A stretch of 64,000 nt of DNA from assembly GCF_947492815.1 (NCBI RefSeq), contig NZ_CANLOB010000001.1, forward strand, positions 186,001 to 250,000. Direction: 5' to 3'. Source of the stretch: an uncultured Dokdonia sp. (GTDB lineage: Bacteria; Bacteroidota; Bacteroidia; Flavobacteriales; Flavobacteriaceae). A program made the translations under genes and the position numbers. Positions 10,441 to 19,988 of this stretch are shown one piece after another. The notes under the pieces are model-generated. The model worked only from the letters and a program-made list of their open reading frames with translations, was not told the DNA's origin and searched no databases. How positions within the stretch are numbered: position 1 is the stretch's first letter; the number at the start of each line of letters is the position of its first letter.

Positions 10441-13113
10441 TTATTTTACAATAATCTTTTTGCTAATTGTAGATCCACCGTCAAGTGTATTAAACTGAAC
10501 GATATAAACTCCTTTAGCAGCGTAAGACATGTCTAAGTTGTAGTTAAACTGGTTTCCTTCTTTGTCAAGGTTATTATAAACAACTTGCTGTCCTAATAAG
10601 TTAAATACATTGATAGAAGCTTTTCCTTCAAATCCTGTATTTAAAGTGATATCAAATAATTGATTATCATTTGTAGAGATCACTAAATCTGATCCTTCAA
10701 ATGCTTGCTCCTCTACATTTAATGCAGGATCAAAGAATGCTGTATAATCATTTGTTCTACCAAATTGTAAATCATCACAAGGATCTAATACATCTCCAGC
10801 AGTACTTTCATCTTCCCCTCTTACACGCATTGTATGCTCTCCTAATAATTCAGCAACAGTAAATGCTGAGATATCTAATGAGAATGCAAAGTCAGTATCT
10901 GCTGTAGCTACTTGCTCAGTTGCAACAACTTCTCCTGATTCGAATATACCATTATCATTCACATCAATCCAGATAGCAAAAATAGAATCATTGAATCCCA
11001 TTTGCAAAACACCATCTATAGAACCAGGACCATCAGGATCAAAAGTAAATATGATATCACGATCATCACTATAACCTGTAGCACCACAGTTTACAACAAG
11101 GTCTTGATCTGCTAATTGTAATAATGTTACACCATCATTAAATCCAGCACAATCAGATACTGGCTCACATAATTCAACTGCGTTAGTTACCATCACAGTA
11201 CTAGAATCATTGTTTGTATTAGAATCATCTGCAAGAAGTGTCGTAGCAAAAATTTCATATGTTTGACCATCTACTCCTAAGTCAGCTTGAGCTGCAAAAG
11301 TGAAAGATTCTGTTGTTCCAGCAGTAATTGTTCCAGAGAACATTTCTGTTGCTATCTCAACTCCATCTACAGAGTAACTCACCATAGGGTTATCTATATC
11401 ATTATTACCAAAGTTTCTTATAGAAACTGTAATATCTTCTGCATTTGTAAGAACACCTCCTGTAGGGCTATCGATACTTGAAACCCCAATATCATCTGGC
11501 ATTGGCTCAAGTAATTCAAAGTTTGCAACTACATCACGACGTGATGGCTCGAAGTATTCTGCAATATGCCAGAAAGTATCATCTACTGGGTCAATAGTAA
11601 GTTGTACATAATCTGCAAATCTGTTAGAAGGGTTTGCAGCAGTACTTTGAGCGATAAGCTCTTCTGCAGATGTCATTACGTTTAATGCATCATCACTCTG
11701 ACGACCTGTATAGCGTATAGAAATTTGATCTGTAGCAGATGAAGATGAATATGCCATAGCAATATCTCCTTCTGTATTCATTACCATACTCGCAGAATAT
11801 GCATCTCTACCATCTGGTGCATTGTATGTACCTTGTTGGAAAATCTCCCAATCTTCAGCGTCACCACCTGTTGGCTGTCTTAATTCATACCAACGAACAC
11901 CTGCTAATTCTCCTCCTGAATCTGCTTCTGTATTAATTACAAAATTTAATACAACAGAGTTATGACCTGCAAATCTTCTATATTGAACTTGATTCATTAC
12001 AGTAGCTTGTAATACATCTAGATCTGGACCTCCTGGTTGTGGTCTGTTAGAGAAACTTCCTCCGTCAAATACAGATACGAATGGTACTAGACCCTCTGCA
12101 GGACCTATTTCTTGAGCAGATACGATACTGTGGTTTGCTGGGTTTGCCCAATCAATTGTAGCTTCCCAAATTTGTAAGTGATCTTCAGCAACTCCAGCCC
12201 ATGCATCATCTTGCATATAAATAATAGGTGCTGGTGTTCCTGGAGCTGGGTGGTTTGCATCTGTGATATGGAAACCTTGTGGGCTATAGAAACCGTTTGT
12301 AGCAATTCCAGGTAATGGGAATCCTACAAACTGTGCTGGGTTACCTTGTAACATTTCGTTACGCTCTACAGCAAATACTCTATCTCCGTTTGCTCCATTG
12401 TTTACGTTTGCAGTTACAATATAAGAATCTCCCCATACAGAGAATTTAGTATAATCAGGAAAAGCTCCTGTACCAAAACCTGTAGTATATACGTGCCATG
12501 CAGATTGCATTGCATCAGGACCTGTAGATACTGCTACGTTAAATCCATTAGGATTGTTATCAAACTCAGTGATTACAAAACGCCCTCTTGGCTCTCCATC
12601 TCCATTGTCTGCTTCAGCATCAAAAAAGATAATTGGATCTCCAATATTGTTTCCTGGAAAGATAGTTCCTAAAGCAAGTTCTGCTGTTTCAGGGTTTCCA
12701 TCTTTATCAAAAATTCTAAATGCACTATTCCAAGCAGCCATATATTGGTTTACACCTGCCGCTCCTGTTGGATCAGATGGTGTTGCTTGAGAAATATCTG
12801 CTGTAAAAATAAGGTTTGGAGCTCTCATTGGAGTCTGTACAGCGTTACGCTGTAGCTCTATTAAAGGATCTGGTCCTTCTGGCATACCCTTACCTGGCAC
12901 AACATTATTTCCTGCTCTCCCTTTAGGGTGGCCTAGTTGTGGTGTATTGTCAGCATACTTTACAGTACCATTCTTAATCTGGTCTGCAATACTAGGAACT
13001 AGTATAGGTGCTGGTAATGTTCCCTTGCTTCCTGCTGGGAATTTTTCTTGAGCGGTAGCATTAAAGCCAAAGGCTAATAATGCAACTACCACTAGTTTCA
13101 TGAACTTACTCAT
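10441..13113 (-). CDS. paralogue of 7287-10238: secreted GEVED-like protein with T9SS sorting domain
   Basis: Same signal peptide style (LLAFGFNATAQ), same domain order; C-term GVYIVQFNTLDGGSTISKKIIVK. Confidence 0.82.
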   Translation of the reverse strand: MSKFMKLVVVALLAFGFNATAQEKFPAGSKGTLPAPILVPSIADQIKNGTVKYADNTPQLGHPKGRAGNNVVPGKGMPEGPDPLIELQRNAVQTPMRAPNLIFTADISQATPSDPTGAAGVNQYMAAWNSAFRIFDKDGNPETAELALGTIFPGNNIGDPIIFFDAEADNGDGEPRGRFVITEFDNNPNGFNVAVSTGPDAMQSAWHVYTTGFGTGAFPDYTKFSVWGDSYIVTANVNNGANGDRVFAVERNEMLQGNPAQFVGFPLPGIATNGFYSPQGFHITDANHPAPGTPAPIIYMQDDAWAGVAEDHLQIWEATIDWANPANHSIVSAQEIGPAEGLVPFVSVFDGGSFSNRPQPGGPDLDVLQATVMNQVQYRRFAGHNSVVLNFVINTEADSGGELAGVRWYELRQPTGGDAEDWEIFQQGTYNAPDGRDAYSASMVMNTEGDIAMAYSSSSATDQISIRYTGRQSDDALNVMTSAEELIAQSTAANPSNRFADYVQLTIDPVDDTFWHIAEYFEPSRRDVVANFELLEPMPDDIGVSSIDSPTGGVLTNAEDITVSIRNFGNNDIDNPMVSYSVDGVEIATEMFSGTITAGTTESFTFAAQADLGVDGQTYEIFATTLLADDSNTNNDSSTVMVTNAVELCEPVSDCAGFNDGVTLLQLADQDLVVNCGATGYSDDRDIIFTFDPDGPGSIDGVLQMGFNDSIFAIWIDVNDNGIFESGEVVATEQVATADTDFAFSLDISAFTVAELLGEHTMRVRGEDESTAGDVLDPCDDLQFGRTNDYTAFFDPALNVEEQAFEGSDLVISTNDNQLFDITLNTGFEGKASINVFNLLGQQVVYNNLDKEGNQFNYNLDMSYAAKGVYIVQFNTLDGGSTISKKIIVK

Positions 13114-13246
13114 CGTGCGTAGTTTTTTGTCTAATTAGTATAAAATTTTTGTTAAAAAGTTGCTAAATTTACTTAAAATCTCGCTAACTACAACACAAAA
13201 AGACACACAATTACTCGTTTTAACTATGTACGCATAGTAAATAGCA

Positions 13247-14782
13247 CTATGAAATCCAGTTCTTAAAACTCACTTGCTGTTCAATAATTCCTTTAATACC
13301 CTCTATAGCTATTCGTTCTTGTTTCATAGAATCACGATGACGTATCGTCACTGTTTTAGTTTTGATTGTATCATGATCTATAGTAATACAAAATGGTGTT
13401 CCAGCAGCATCTTGGCGACGATAACGACGACCTATAGCATCTTTTTCGTCATAAATTACACTAAAATCAAATTTTAAATCATCTATGATTTGTTGTGCAA
13501 TTTCTGGTAATCCATCTTTTTTGACAAGTGGTAAGATAGCAGCTTTCACTGGAGCAAGTATAGAAGGTAATTTTAAAACAACTCTTGAAGATCCATCTTC
13601 TAATACCTCATCTTGCAATGCCGTAGAAAATACTGCTAAAAACATACGATCAAGACCAATAGAAGTCTCAACCACATAAGGAACATAGCTTTCATTAAGT
13701 TCTGGATCAAAGAATTGTAACTTCTTCCCTGAATGTTTTTCATGAGCACTTAAATCATGATTAGTACGAGAATGTATCCCTTCTAATTCTTTAAATCCAA
13801 ATGGAAAATTAAATTCTATATCTGTAGCTGCATTTGCGTAAAAAGCTAATTTCTCATGATCATGAAAACGGTAATTTTCTTCTCCAAGTCCTAATGACTT
13901 ATGCCAGTTTAAACGTGTTTCTTTCCAGTATTCATACCATTTCATTTCTTCTCCTGGACGTACAAAAAATTGCATTTCCATTTGTTCGAATTCTCGCATA
14001 CGGAAAATAAACTGTCTTGCTACAATCTCATTTCTAAAAGCTTTTCCTGTTTGAGCAATTCCAAATGGGATTTTCATTCTTCCTGTTTTTTGAACATTCA
14101 AGAAGTTTACAAAAATACCTTGTGCTGTTTCTGGACGTAAGTACAGATCTGTTGCTGTTTCGGCAGAAGCCCCTAGTTTTGTTCCAAACATCAGGTTAAA
14201 TTGACGTACATCTGTCCAGTTTTTAGATCCAGATTCTGGACATGCAATTTCTAACTCTTCGATAAGAGTTTTTACACCAGCCAAGTCTTCATCTTCCAAC
14301 AATCTTGCAAGTCTAGCAGTAGCGTCTTTTTGTTTTTGACGATATCCCACTACACGAGGATTTGTTGTTTCATATTGATCACGGTCAAAGCTTTCTCCAA
14401 AACGCTTTGCTGCTTTTGCAATTTCTTTTTCAGCTTTTATGTTTAGCTTTTCGGCATAATCCTCTACTAGAACATCTGCTCTGTATCTCTTTTTTGAATC
14501 TTTATTATCTATAAGAGGGTCACTAAATGCGTCTACGTGACCAGAAGCTTTCCAAGTAGTAGGATGCATAAAGATAGCGGCATCTAATCCCACAATGTTC
14601 TGATGCATTTGCACCATACTCTTCCACCAGTACTCTCGTATATTTTTCTTAAGCTCTGCTCCATTTTGGCCATAATCATATACGGCACTTAGTCCGTCAT
14701 AAATTTCACTGCTTCCAAAAATATATCCATATTCTTTTGCGTGGGAGATTACTTTCTTGAATTTATCTTCTTGCTTCGCCAT
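13247..14782 (-). CDS. glyS: glycine--tRNA ligase
   Basis: MAKQEDKFKKVISHAKEYGYIFGSSEIYDGLSAVYDYGQNGAELKKNIREYWW...; class II aaRS motifs (YLRPETAQGIF). Confidence 0.95.
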   Translation of the reverse strand: MAKQEDKFKKVISHAKEYGYIFGSSEIYDGLSAVYDYGQNGAELKKNIREYWWKSMVQMHQNIVGLDAAIFMHPTTWKASGHVDAFSDPLIDNKDSKKRYRADVLVEDYAEKLNIKAEKEIAKAAKRFGESFDRDQYETTNPRVVGYRQKQKDATARLARLLEDEDLAGVKTLIEELEIACPESGSKNWTDVRQFNLMFGTKLGASAETATDLYLRPETAQGIFVNFLNVQKTGRMKIPFGIAQTGKAFRNEIVARQFIFRMREFEQMEMQFFVRPGEEMKWYEYWKETRLNWHKSLGLGEENYRFHDHEKLAFYANAATDIEFNFPFGFKELEGIHSRTNHDLSAHEKHSGKKLQFFDPELNESYVPYVVETSIGLDRMFLAVFSTALQDEVLEDGSSRVVLKLPSILAPVKAAILPLVKKDGLPEIAQQIIDDLKFDFSVIYDEKDAIGRRYRRQDAAGTPFCITIDHDTIKTKTVTIRHRDSMKQERIAIEGIKGIIEQQVSFKNWIS

Positions 14783-14880
14783 AACCTATATGTTATTTAC
14801 TTTATGCTGTTGCTTTATTGTTTTATTTCTTTATACGCTTTATTGCTTCACTCTTCTCATGGTTGTGAATCTCAAGGGTT

Positions 14881-14896
14881 CGCTTTCGCGAAAGCG
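14881..14896. repeat. palindrome CGCTTTCGCGAAAGCG, intergenic
   Basis: exact palindrome. Confidence 0.95.
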
Positions 14897-14989
14897 TATA
14901 CCTCTATATAAATTGTTACATAGGTAACATCTTATAATTAAGATCGCAAAAATAGGAATACCGCTTCTTTTGAAGAAATAGAAGGTATG

Positions 14990-15871
14990 TTATTTTAACT
15001 CCAACTCGGAAGTTAATAGAAGTCTGTCTTCATGAAGTACGTTTACAGTATAGATTCCTTTTTCAAAAGTTTGAACGGGAAGTACTAATTCACACACATT
15101 AAAAGGCTTATTACGATAAGGTATCGTGGTACGGGAATTAAAAAGAATATTCTTTCCATTAGAAAGTTTTTCTTCTCTAGGGATTCCTATCATTTTACCA
15201 TCGCTGTTGAATACTTGCACAAAAAACTGAAGATCTCCTGGTTTTGCTAATTTATTTTCATTTATTTCGTAACAAATACGTACCATCTTTGCTCGATTTG
15301 CTCTGGAAGTATTCAAAAACTTACCGCTATTACGTTGTATAACGCCCCTCACTATGAGATTATTTGCTGTAATCTGAGCCCCTAAACTTAATTTTTCTTC
15401 AAGCACTCTTTTATCATTTTCTAATGTGCTTTGCGCTTTAGTTGCTTTTTCTAAAGCATCTTGGGTTTCTGCTTGGAGTTTTGCTAATCGTTCGGTTTCA
15501 TTAAGTAGACTATCATTTTGTTTAAATAATAGTTCGCGCTCACGGCGCATCTTATTGAGTTCTATTCTATATGCTCTTACTATAGATTGTGTTATCTCAT
15601 TACTATCTAAACGCTTTTGTAGTGCTTCTAAGCTTTCTTTGGCATCAGAAAGTTCATTGGAAAGGATATTTTTTTCTGTCAGAATATCATTATACTTCTT
15701 TATTTCTTCTTTAAGTTCTTCTGCTATAAGTGCTTTTTCTTCTTTGAGTCGCGACTCATTTTCTTGCATCTCACCATGCACCTTTATAGTGTATGCTCCC
15801 AAGCTCACAACAACCACACAAAGTAGTATCGTAAGTATAAGAAGTGTGTTTTTAGTACTTTTAGTACCCAT
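14990..15871 (-). CDS. hypothetical protein: TM helix, coiled coil, C-terminal beta domain
   Basis: ORF; N-terminal TM and long coiled coil. Confidence 0.65.
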   Translation of the reverse strand: MGTKSTKNTLLILTILLCVVVVSLGAYTIKVHGEMQENESRLKEEKALIAEELKEEIKKYNDILTEKNILSNELSDAKESLEALQKRLDSNEITQSIVRAYRIELNKMRRERELLFKQNDSLLNETERLAKLQAETQDALEKATKAQSTLENDKRVLEEKLSLGAQITANNLIVRGVIQRNSGKFLNTSRANRAKMVRICYEINENKLAKPGDLQFFVQVFNSDGKMIGIPREEKLSNGKNILFNSRTTIPYRNKPFNVCELVLPVQTFEKGIYTVNVLHEDRLLLTSELELK

Positions 15872-15925
15872 AGAAATTCTTTATTCCTTGAAAAGTGGTT
15901 AAATTAGAAAAAAAATAACAAATGC

Positions 15926-16606
15926 ATGTTGCAATCATTACGGTATTTTTTATTTCCAAAAGCTTGTCATGCGTGTTCTGAAAGTTTACAAGCTTCAGAA
16001 TATATGATTTGCACGCAATGTAGGCATCACTTACCACTTACTCAGTTTCATTTGTATAACGACAGGGTTGTTCAAAAAGTATTCTACGGGCGTATTATGC
16101 TAGAGCAAGCAACTGCATTGCTCTATTTTGAGAAAAAAGGTCCTGTTCAGGCATTATTACATAATTTAAAATATAATGGTAAAGAAGAGATAAGTTCTTT
16201 TTTAGGTGATTGGTTAGGTCATGAGTTATCACAATTATCTACTTATCAAACTGTAGATGCTGTCATTCCTGTACCTATACACCCTAAAAAAAGAAAAAAA
16301 CGAGGATATAATCAAGTTTCTGGATTTGCAAATACACTAGCTAAACATCTCGATGCTTCACATATTGATGATGTTTTAATAAAATCTAAAAATACCAAGA
16401 CACAAGTTTTTAAAGGTCGTTTTTCTAGAAGTGATGAAATATTAGATGCTTTTTCAATTACAGAAGACCAATCTCTTGAAGGAAAACACATCTTATTAGT
16501 AGATGATATTCTTACTACTGGAGCCACCTTAGAGGCATGTGCATTACAATTACTCAAGATTCCTAAAATAAAGTTAAGTATTGCAACCATGGCAATAGCG
16601 CAATAA
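15926..16606 (+). CDS. comF: ComF family phosphoribosyltransferase-like protein
   Basis: CHACSESL...CTQC zinc motif and ILLVDDILTTGATLEAC PRPP loop. Confidence 0.9.
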   Translation: MLQSLRYFLFPKACHACSESLQASEYMICTQCRHHLPLTQFHLYNDRVVQKVFYGRIMLEQATALLYFEKKGPVQALLHNLKYNGKEEISSFLGDWLGHELSQLSTYQTVDAVIPVPIHPKKRKKRGYNQVSGFANTLAKHLDASHIDDVLIKSKNTKTQVFKGRFSRSDEILDAFSITEDQSLEGKHILLVDDILTTGATLEACALQLLKIPKIKLSIATMAIAQ

Positions 16607-16650
16607 GTATTTCGTTTGGCTAAAAATTAGTTGTTTCTTTGTCATATTAA

Positions 16651-18285
16651 ATGAATACTAGATCTCTATATATTTTGAAAGCAAAAAAGTGCCTCTACTA
16701 TATTGGTATGCTAGCGTTTATGGCGCTTACCTTAGTAAATTGTGCAAAGACAGGGTCTCCTACTGGTGGTCCTCAAGATAGCATTCCACCAGTATTCATT
16801 AAATCTGAACCTCCCAATTACACGACAAATTTTGATGGCAATAGAATTCGTATCTATTTTGACGAATACATCAAGCTGAAAGATTATCAGAAACAATTAA
16901 TTGTATCACCCCCTTTAGAAAACAGTGTTATCTCTCCACAAGGGTCTGCTGCTAAATATGTAAATATTGAAATTAAAGACACGTTAGAACCTAATACTAC
17001 ATATGTATTTAACTTCGGACAAAGTATTGTAGATAATAACGAAAGTAACCCTTTTTCTTATTTCAAATATGTGTTTTCTACTGGAGATTATATAGATAGT
17101 CTTACCGTTAAAGGAGTCATTACTGATGAATTAAAAACGACTCCAGACGATTTTGTTTCTGTTATGCTATATGCTGTAGATAGTACATTTAATGATTCTA
17201 TTATTTATAATGAGCGTCCAAGGTATGTGACAAATACACTAGATAGTCTTACTACTTTTGAAATAGGGAATATTAAAGAAGGTGAATATATGCTCATTGC
17301 TATGAAAGATGAGGATGCTAATTTTACATTTCAACCAAATAAAGATAAGGTAGGATTTTTAAAAGAATTTATAACTGTTCCTACAGACAGCTCTTATACT
17401 TTAAAATTATTTAAAGAAGTACCTGAGACCAAATCATCTCGACCTAGACATTCTGGATCTAATAGAATTACCTTTGGTATTTCTGGACCTGTAGATAGTG
17501 TTTCGATAGATTTACTTACAAAGACTTCTCCAGATTTTAGATCTAAGATTACACAGAAAGTCAATAGTGATACTTTATATTATTGGTATGATCCAAAACC
17601 AGAAATAGATTCCCTTGTTTTTGAAGTAACTGGTCCAAAGTATAGAGATACACTCGTTGCAAAACTTCGTAGCCCACAAGTAGATTCCTTACGTTTTTCT
17701 TCAAAATCTGGAGGAACGTTAGTGTTAGGGGCTCCTTTTGAAATTGGAAGTAATATTCCTATAGAAAAAATACAAGACAGCCTCATACAAGTAGTTAGAG
17801 ATTCTATTCCTATAGCTTATGAAGCACTCCTTTCAGAAAGAGATACAAAACTCTCAGTATCTTTTGAAACAGAAGAGAAAACTAAATATACAATTACTGC
17901 ATTACCAGGTGCGCTAACAGATTTTTTTGGAACTACAAATGACACACTATCTTATACTTCTACTACAAAAGAAGCTTCTGATTATGGAAATATTAAGCTT
18001 ACGCTTACAAATGCAAAAAACTTCCCGTATATCATTCAATTAACAAATCAAAAAGGAGAAGTCATACAGGAACGATATACCACGGAGGAAACAGTGTTTG
18101 ATTTTACTACATTAAAACCTTCAACATATCTCATTCAATTCATCGAGGATCAAAATGGCAATAAAATCTATGATACTGGAAATTATCTAGAAAAACGACA
18201 ACCTGAAAAAGTGATACATTTTGGCGCTCCTATAGAAGTGAATGCAAGTTGGTATAAGCAAGAGAACTTTACGTTTAAAAACTAA
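16651..18285 (+). CDS. Ig-like domain lipoprotein
   Basis: NCAKTGSPTGGPQDSIPPVFIKSEPPNYTTNFDGNRIRIYFDEYIKL, typical Bacteroidota Big_5-type lipoprotein N-terminus. Confidence 0.75.
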   Translation: MNTRSLYILKAKKCLYYIGMLAFMALTLVNCAKTGSPTGGPQDSIPPVFIKSEPPNYTTNFDGNRIRIYFDEYIKLKDYQKQLIVSPPLENSVISPQGSAAKYVNIEIKDTLEPNTTYVFNFGQSIVDNNESNPFSYFKYVFSTGDYIDSLTVKGVITDELKTTPDDFVSVMLYAVDSTFNDSIIYNERPRYVTNTLDSLTTFEIGNIKEGEYMLIAMKDEDANFTFQPNKDKVGFLKEFITVPTDSSYTLKLFKEVPETKSSRPRHSGSNRITFGISGPVDSVSIDLLTKTSPDFRSKITQKVNSDTLYYWYDPKPEIDSLVFEVTGPKYRDTLVAKLRSPQVDSLRFSSKSGGTLVLGAPFEIGSNIPIEKIQDSLIQVVRDSIPIAYEALLSERDTKLSVSFETEEKTKYTITALPGALTDFFGTTNDTLSYTSTTKEASDYGNIKLTLTNAKNFPYIIQLTNQKGEVIQERYTTEETVFDFTTLKPSTYLIQFIEDQNGNKIYDTGNYLEKRQPEKVIHFGAPIEVNASWYKQENFTFKN

Positions 18286-18343
18286 AAAATGAAGAAGGCA
18301 TATAACTCTCTTCATTCTTATCTATTTCATAAAACACTATTTT

Positions 18344-18514
18344 TTATGCTCCAACTACAATAAGAGCTTCAGTAATAGGTTTTCCGTCTACAACATATAA
18401 AGGTTGCACACTACCCAAACCTCTGATTCGCACAATAGCAGCATTTCCTGGTCGACCATTAGAACTAGCACCACCTAATAGCAATTGCATTTCTTTTTCT
18501 GTTAATTTTTCCAT
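18344..18514 (-). CDS. 56-aa peptide: double-glycine-type leader plus TonB-plug/SusC-like motif
   Basis: Manual translation: MEKLTEKEMQLLLGGASSNGRPGNAAIVRIRGLGSVQPLYVVDGKPITEALIVVGA*; below the length cutoff of the ORF track. Confidence 0.72.
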   Translation of the reverse strand: MEKLTEKEMQLLLGGASSNGRPGNAAIVRIRGLGSVQPLYVVDGKPITEALIVVGA

Positions 18515-18595
18515 GAGCTTATTTTTATATTAATAAACTATAAGTTACTGCTATAAAATTACTTATAGTAGTCCAATCAAATATTTAACAGCAAA

Positions 18596-19372
18596 TTAGC
18601 TCAGTGTAAACAAATCTCTATCTTCTAGAAAAGGCAGGCGTTCACGAGTTTCTTTAATATGTATTTTTGACAAGATAGCTGTGATTATTTTTTCTTCCGC
18701 TTTCGCGAAAGCAATCTCATCTCCTAAGACATTGTATACTCCAGAATGACCTACATATTCCAATCCATTACCGTCAAGACCTATTCGATTTACGCCTATA
18801 GAATAACTCATATTTTCAATTGCTCTTGCTTTGAGTAACGCATCCCAAGCAGACACACGAGGTTTAGGCCAATTTGCCACATATATAACTACATCATAAT
18901 TCATGGTATTACGTGCATATACAGGAAAACGTAAATCATAACATATTTGTGGAAACAATTTCCACCCTTCGTATTCTATAACCACTTGACGTTCTCCTGC
19001 GGTATACAACTCTCCTTCACCTGCCATCATAAAACGATGACGTTTATCATAATGAACAATAGTTCCATCTGGTTGTACAAATAAAAATCGGTTATAATAG
19101 TTATCGTTTTCTATTATAATGACACTCCCACAGATTGCCATATTTTTTGTTGATGCCCATTTTTTCATCCATTGCACAGTGGTTCCACTCATAGATTCTG
19201 CAAGAACGACGGGATTCATACTAAATCCTGTTGTAACCATTTCAGGCAAAATAGTTAGTTGTGTCTCTTCAGGCACTTCATTTAATAAAGCGTCTAAGTT
19301 TTTACGATTTGCAACTGCATTTTCCCAAACTAGATGGGTTTGAATAATAGCAATATGAAGTGTATCTGTCAT
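18596..19372 (-). CDS. carbon-nitrogen hydrolase / omega-amidase-like (nitrilase superfamily)
   Basis: LTILPEMVTTGFSMNP, YDKRHRFMMAGEGE, PQICYDLRFPVY Glu-Lys-Cys triad motifs. Confidence 0.9.
   Translation of the reverse strand: MTDTLHIAIIQTHLVWENAVANRKNLDALLNEVPEETQLTILPEMVTTGFSMNPVVLAESMSGTTVQWMKKWASTKNMAICGSVIIIENDNYYNRFLFVQPDGTIVHYDKRHRFMMAGEGELYTAGERQVVIEYEGWKLFPQICYDLRFPVYARNTMNYDVVIYVANWPKPRVSAWDALLKARAIENMSYSIGVNRIGLDGNGLEYVGHSGVYNVLGDEIAFAKAEEKIITAILSKIHIKETRERLPFLEDRDLFTLS
18701..18710. repeat. palindrome core, intragenic (AFAKA)
   Basis: CGCTTTCGCGAAAGCA in the nitrilase-like gene. Confidence 0.92.
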
Positions 19373-19500
19373 AGACTCAAAGATACAAGAAGTTTAAAAT
19401 TAATTTTAGCATAATTTACATCAATGTAATATTGCAATATCAAAATTATCTTATAATAAAAATCACGTATCCCTATTGTTTTTAAGTCCTTAATTCTATG

Positions 19501-19508
19501 TAACTTTG
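19501..19508 (+). promoter_or_regulatory. candidate Bacteroidota -7 element
   Basis: TAACTTTG 16 bp before the ATG at 19524, with an upstream TTG about 22 nt before it. Confidence 0.45.
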
Positions 19509-19523
19509 AAAAGAAAGCTTGTA

Positions 19524-19988
19524 ATGAAAAAAGAAGAAATTAAGTTTTATAGCGAGAAAGCTCAATGGGGCGAATTTTCTAATTTCTCATTATACCAAGT
19601 AAAACTCAATGGTAAAACTTGGCCAACTAGCGAGCATTACTTTCAAGCTCAAAAATTTGACGATAAAAATTATCAAGAAAAAATAAGGAAAAGTGCTTCT
19701 CCAATGAAAGCTGCTGAAATGGGAAGATCTAGAAAAGTAAAGATTAAAAAGAATTGGGATAACAAAAAAGACAATGCCATGTATGATGTTATTTATGCGA
19801 AATTCACGCAACATGAAGAATTAAAAAGTATACTCATAAGCACGAATGATGCTATATTAATAGAACATACTGAAAACGATTCTTATTGGGGTGATGGAGG
19901 CAATGGCACTGGAAAAAATCGTTTAGGTAAAATACTTATGAAAGTAAGAGATAAGATTAAGACTACTAACGAATTCAATAACACATGA
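19524..19988 (+). CDS. NADAR-family protein (YbiA-like)
   Basis: FSNFSLYQVKLNGKTWPTSEHYFQAQKF...YWGDGGNGTGKNRLGKILMKVR. Start moved from TTG 19506 to ATG 19524. Confidence 0.88.
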   Translation: MKKEEIKFYSEKAQWGEFSNFSLYQVKLNGKTWPTSEHYFQAQKFDDKNYQEKIRKSASPMKAAEMGRSRKVKIKKNWDNKKDNAMYDVIYAKFTQHEELKSILISTNDAILIEHTENDSYWGDGGNGTGKNRLGKILMKVRDKIKTTNEFNNT

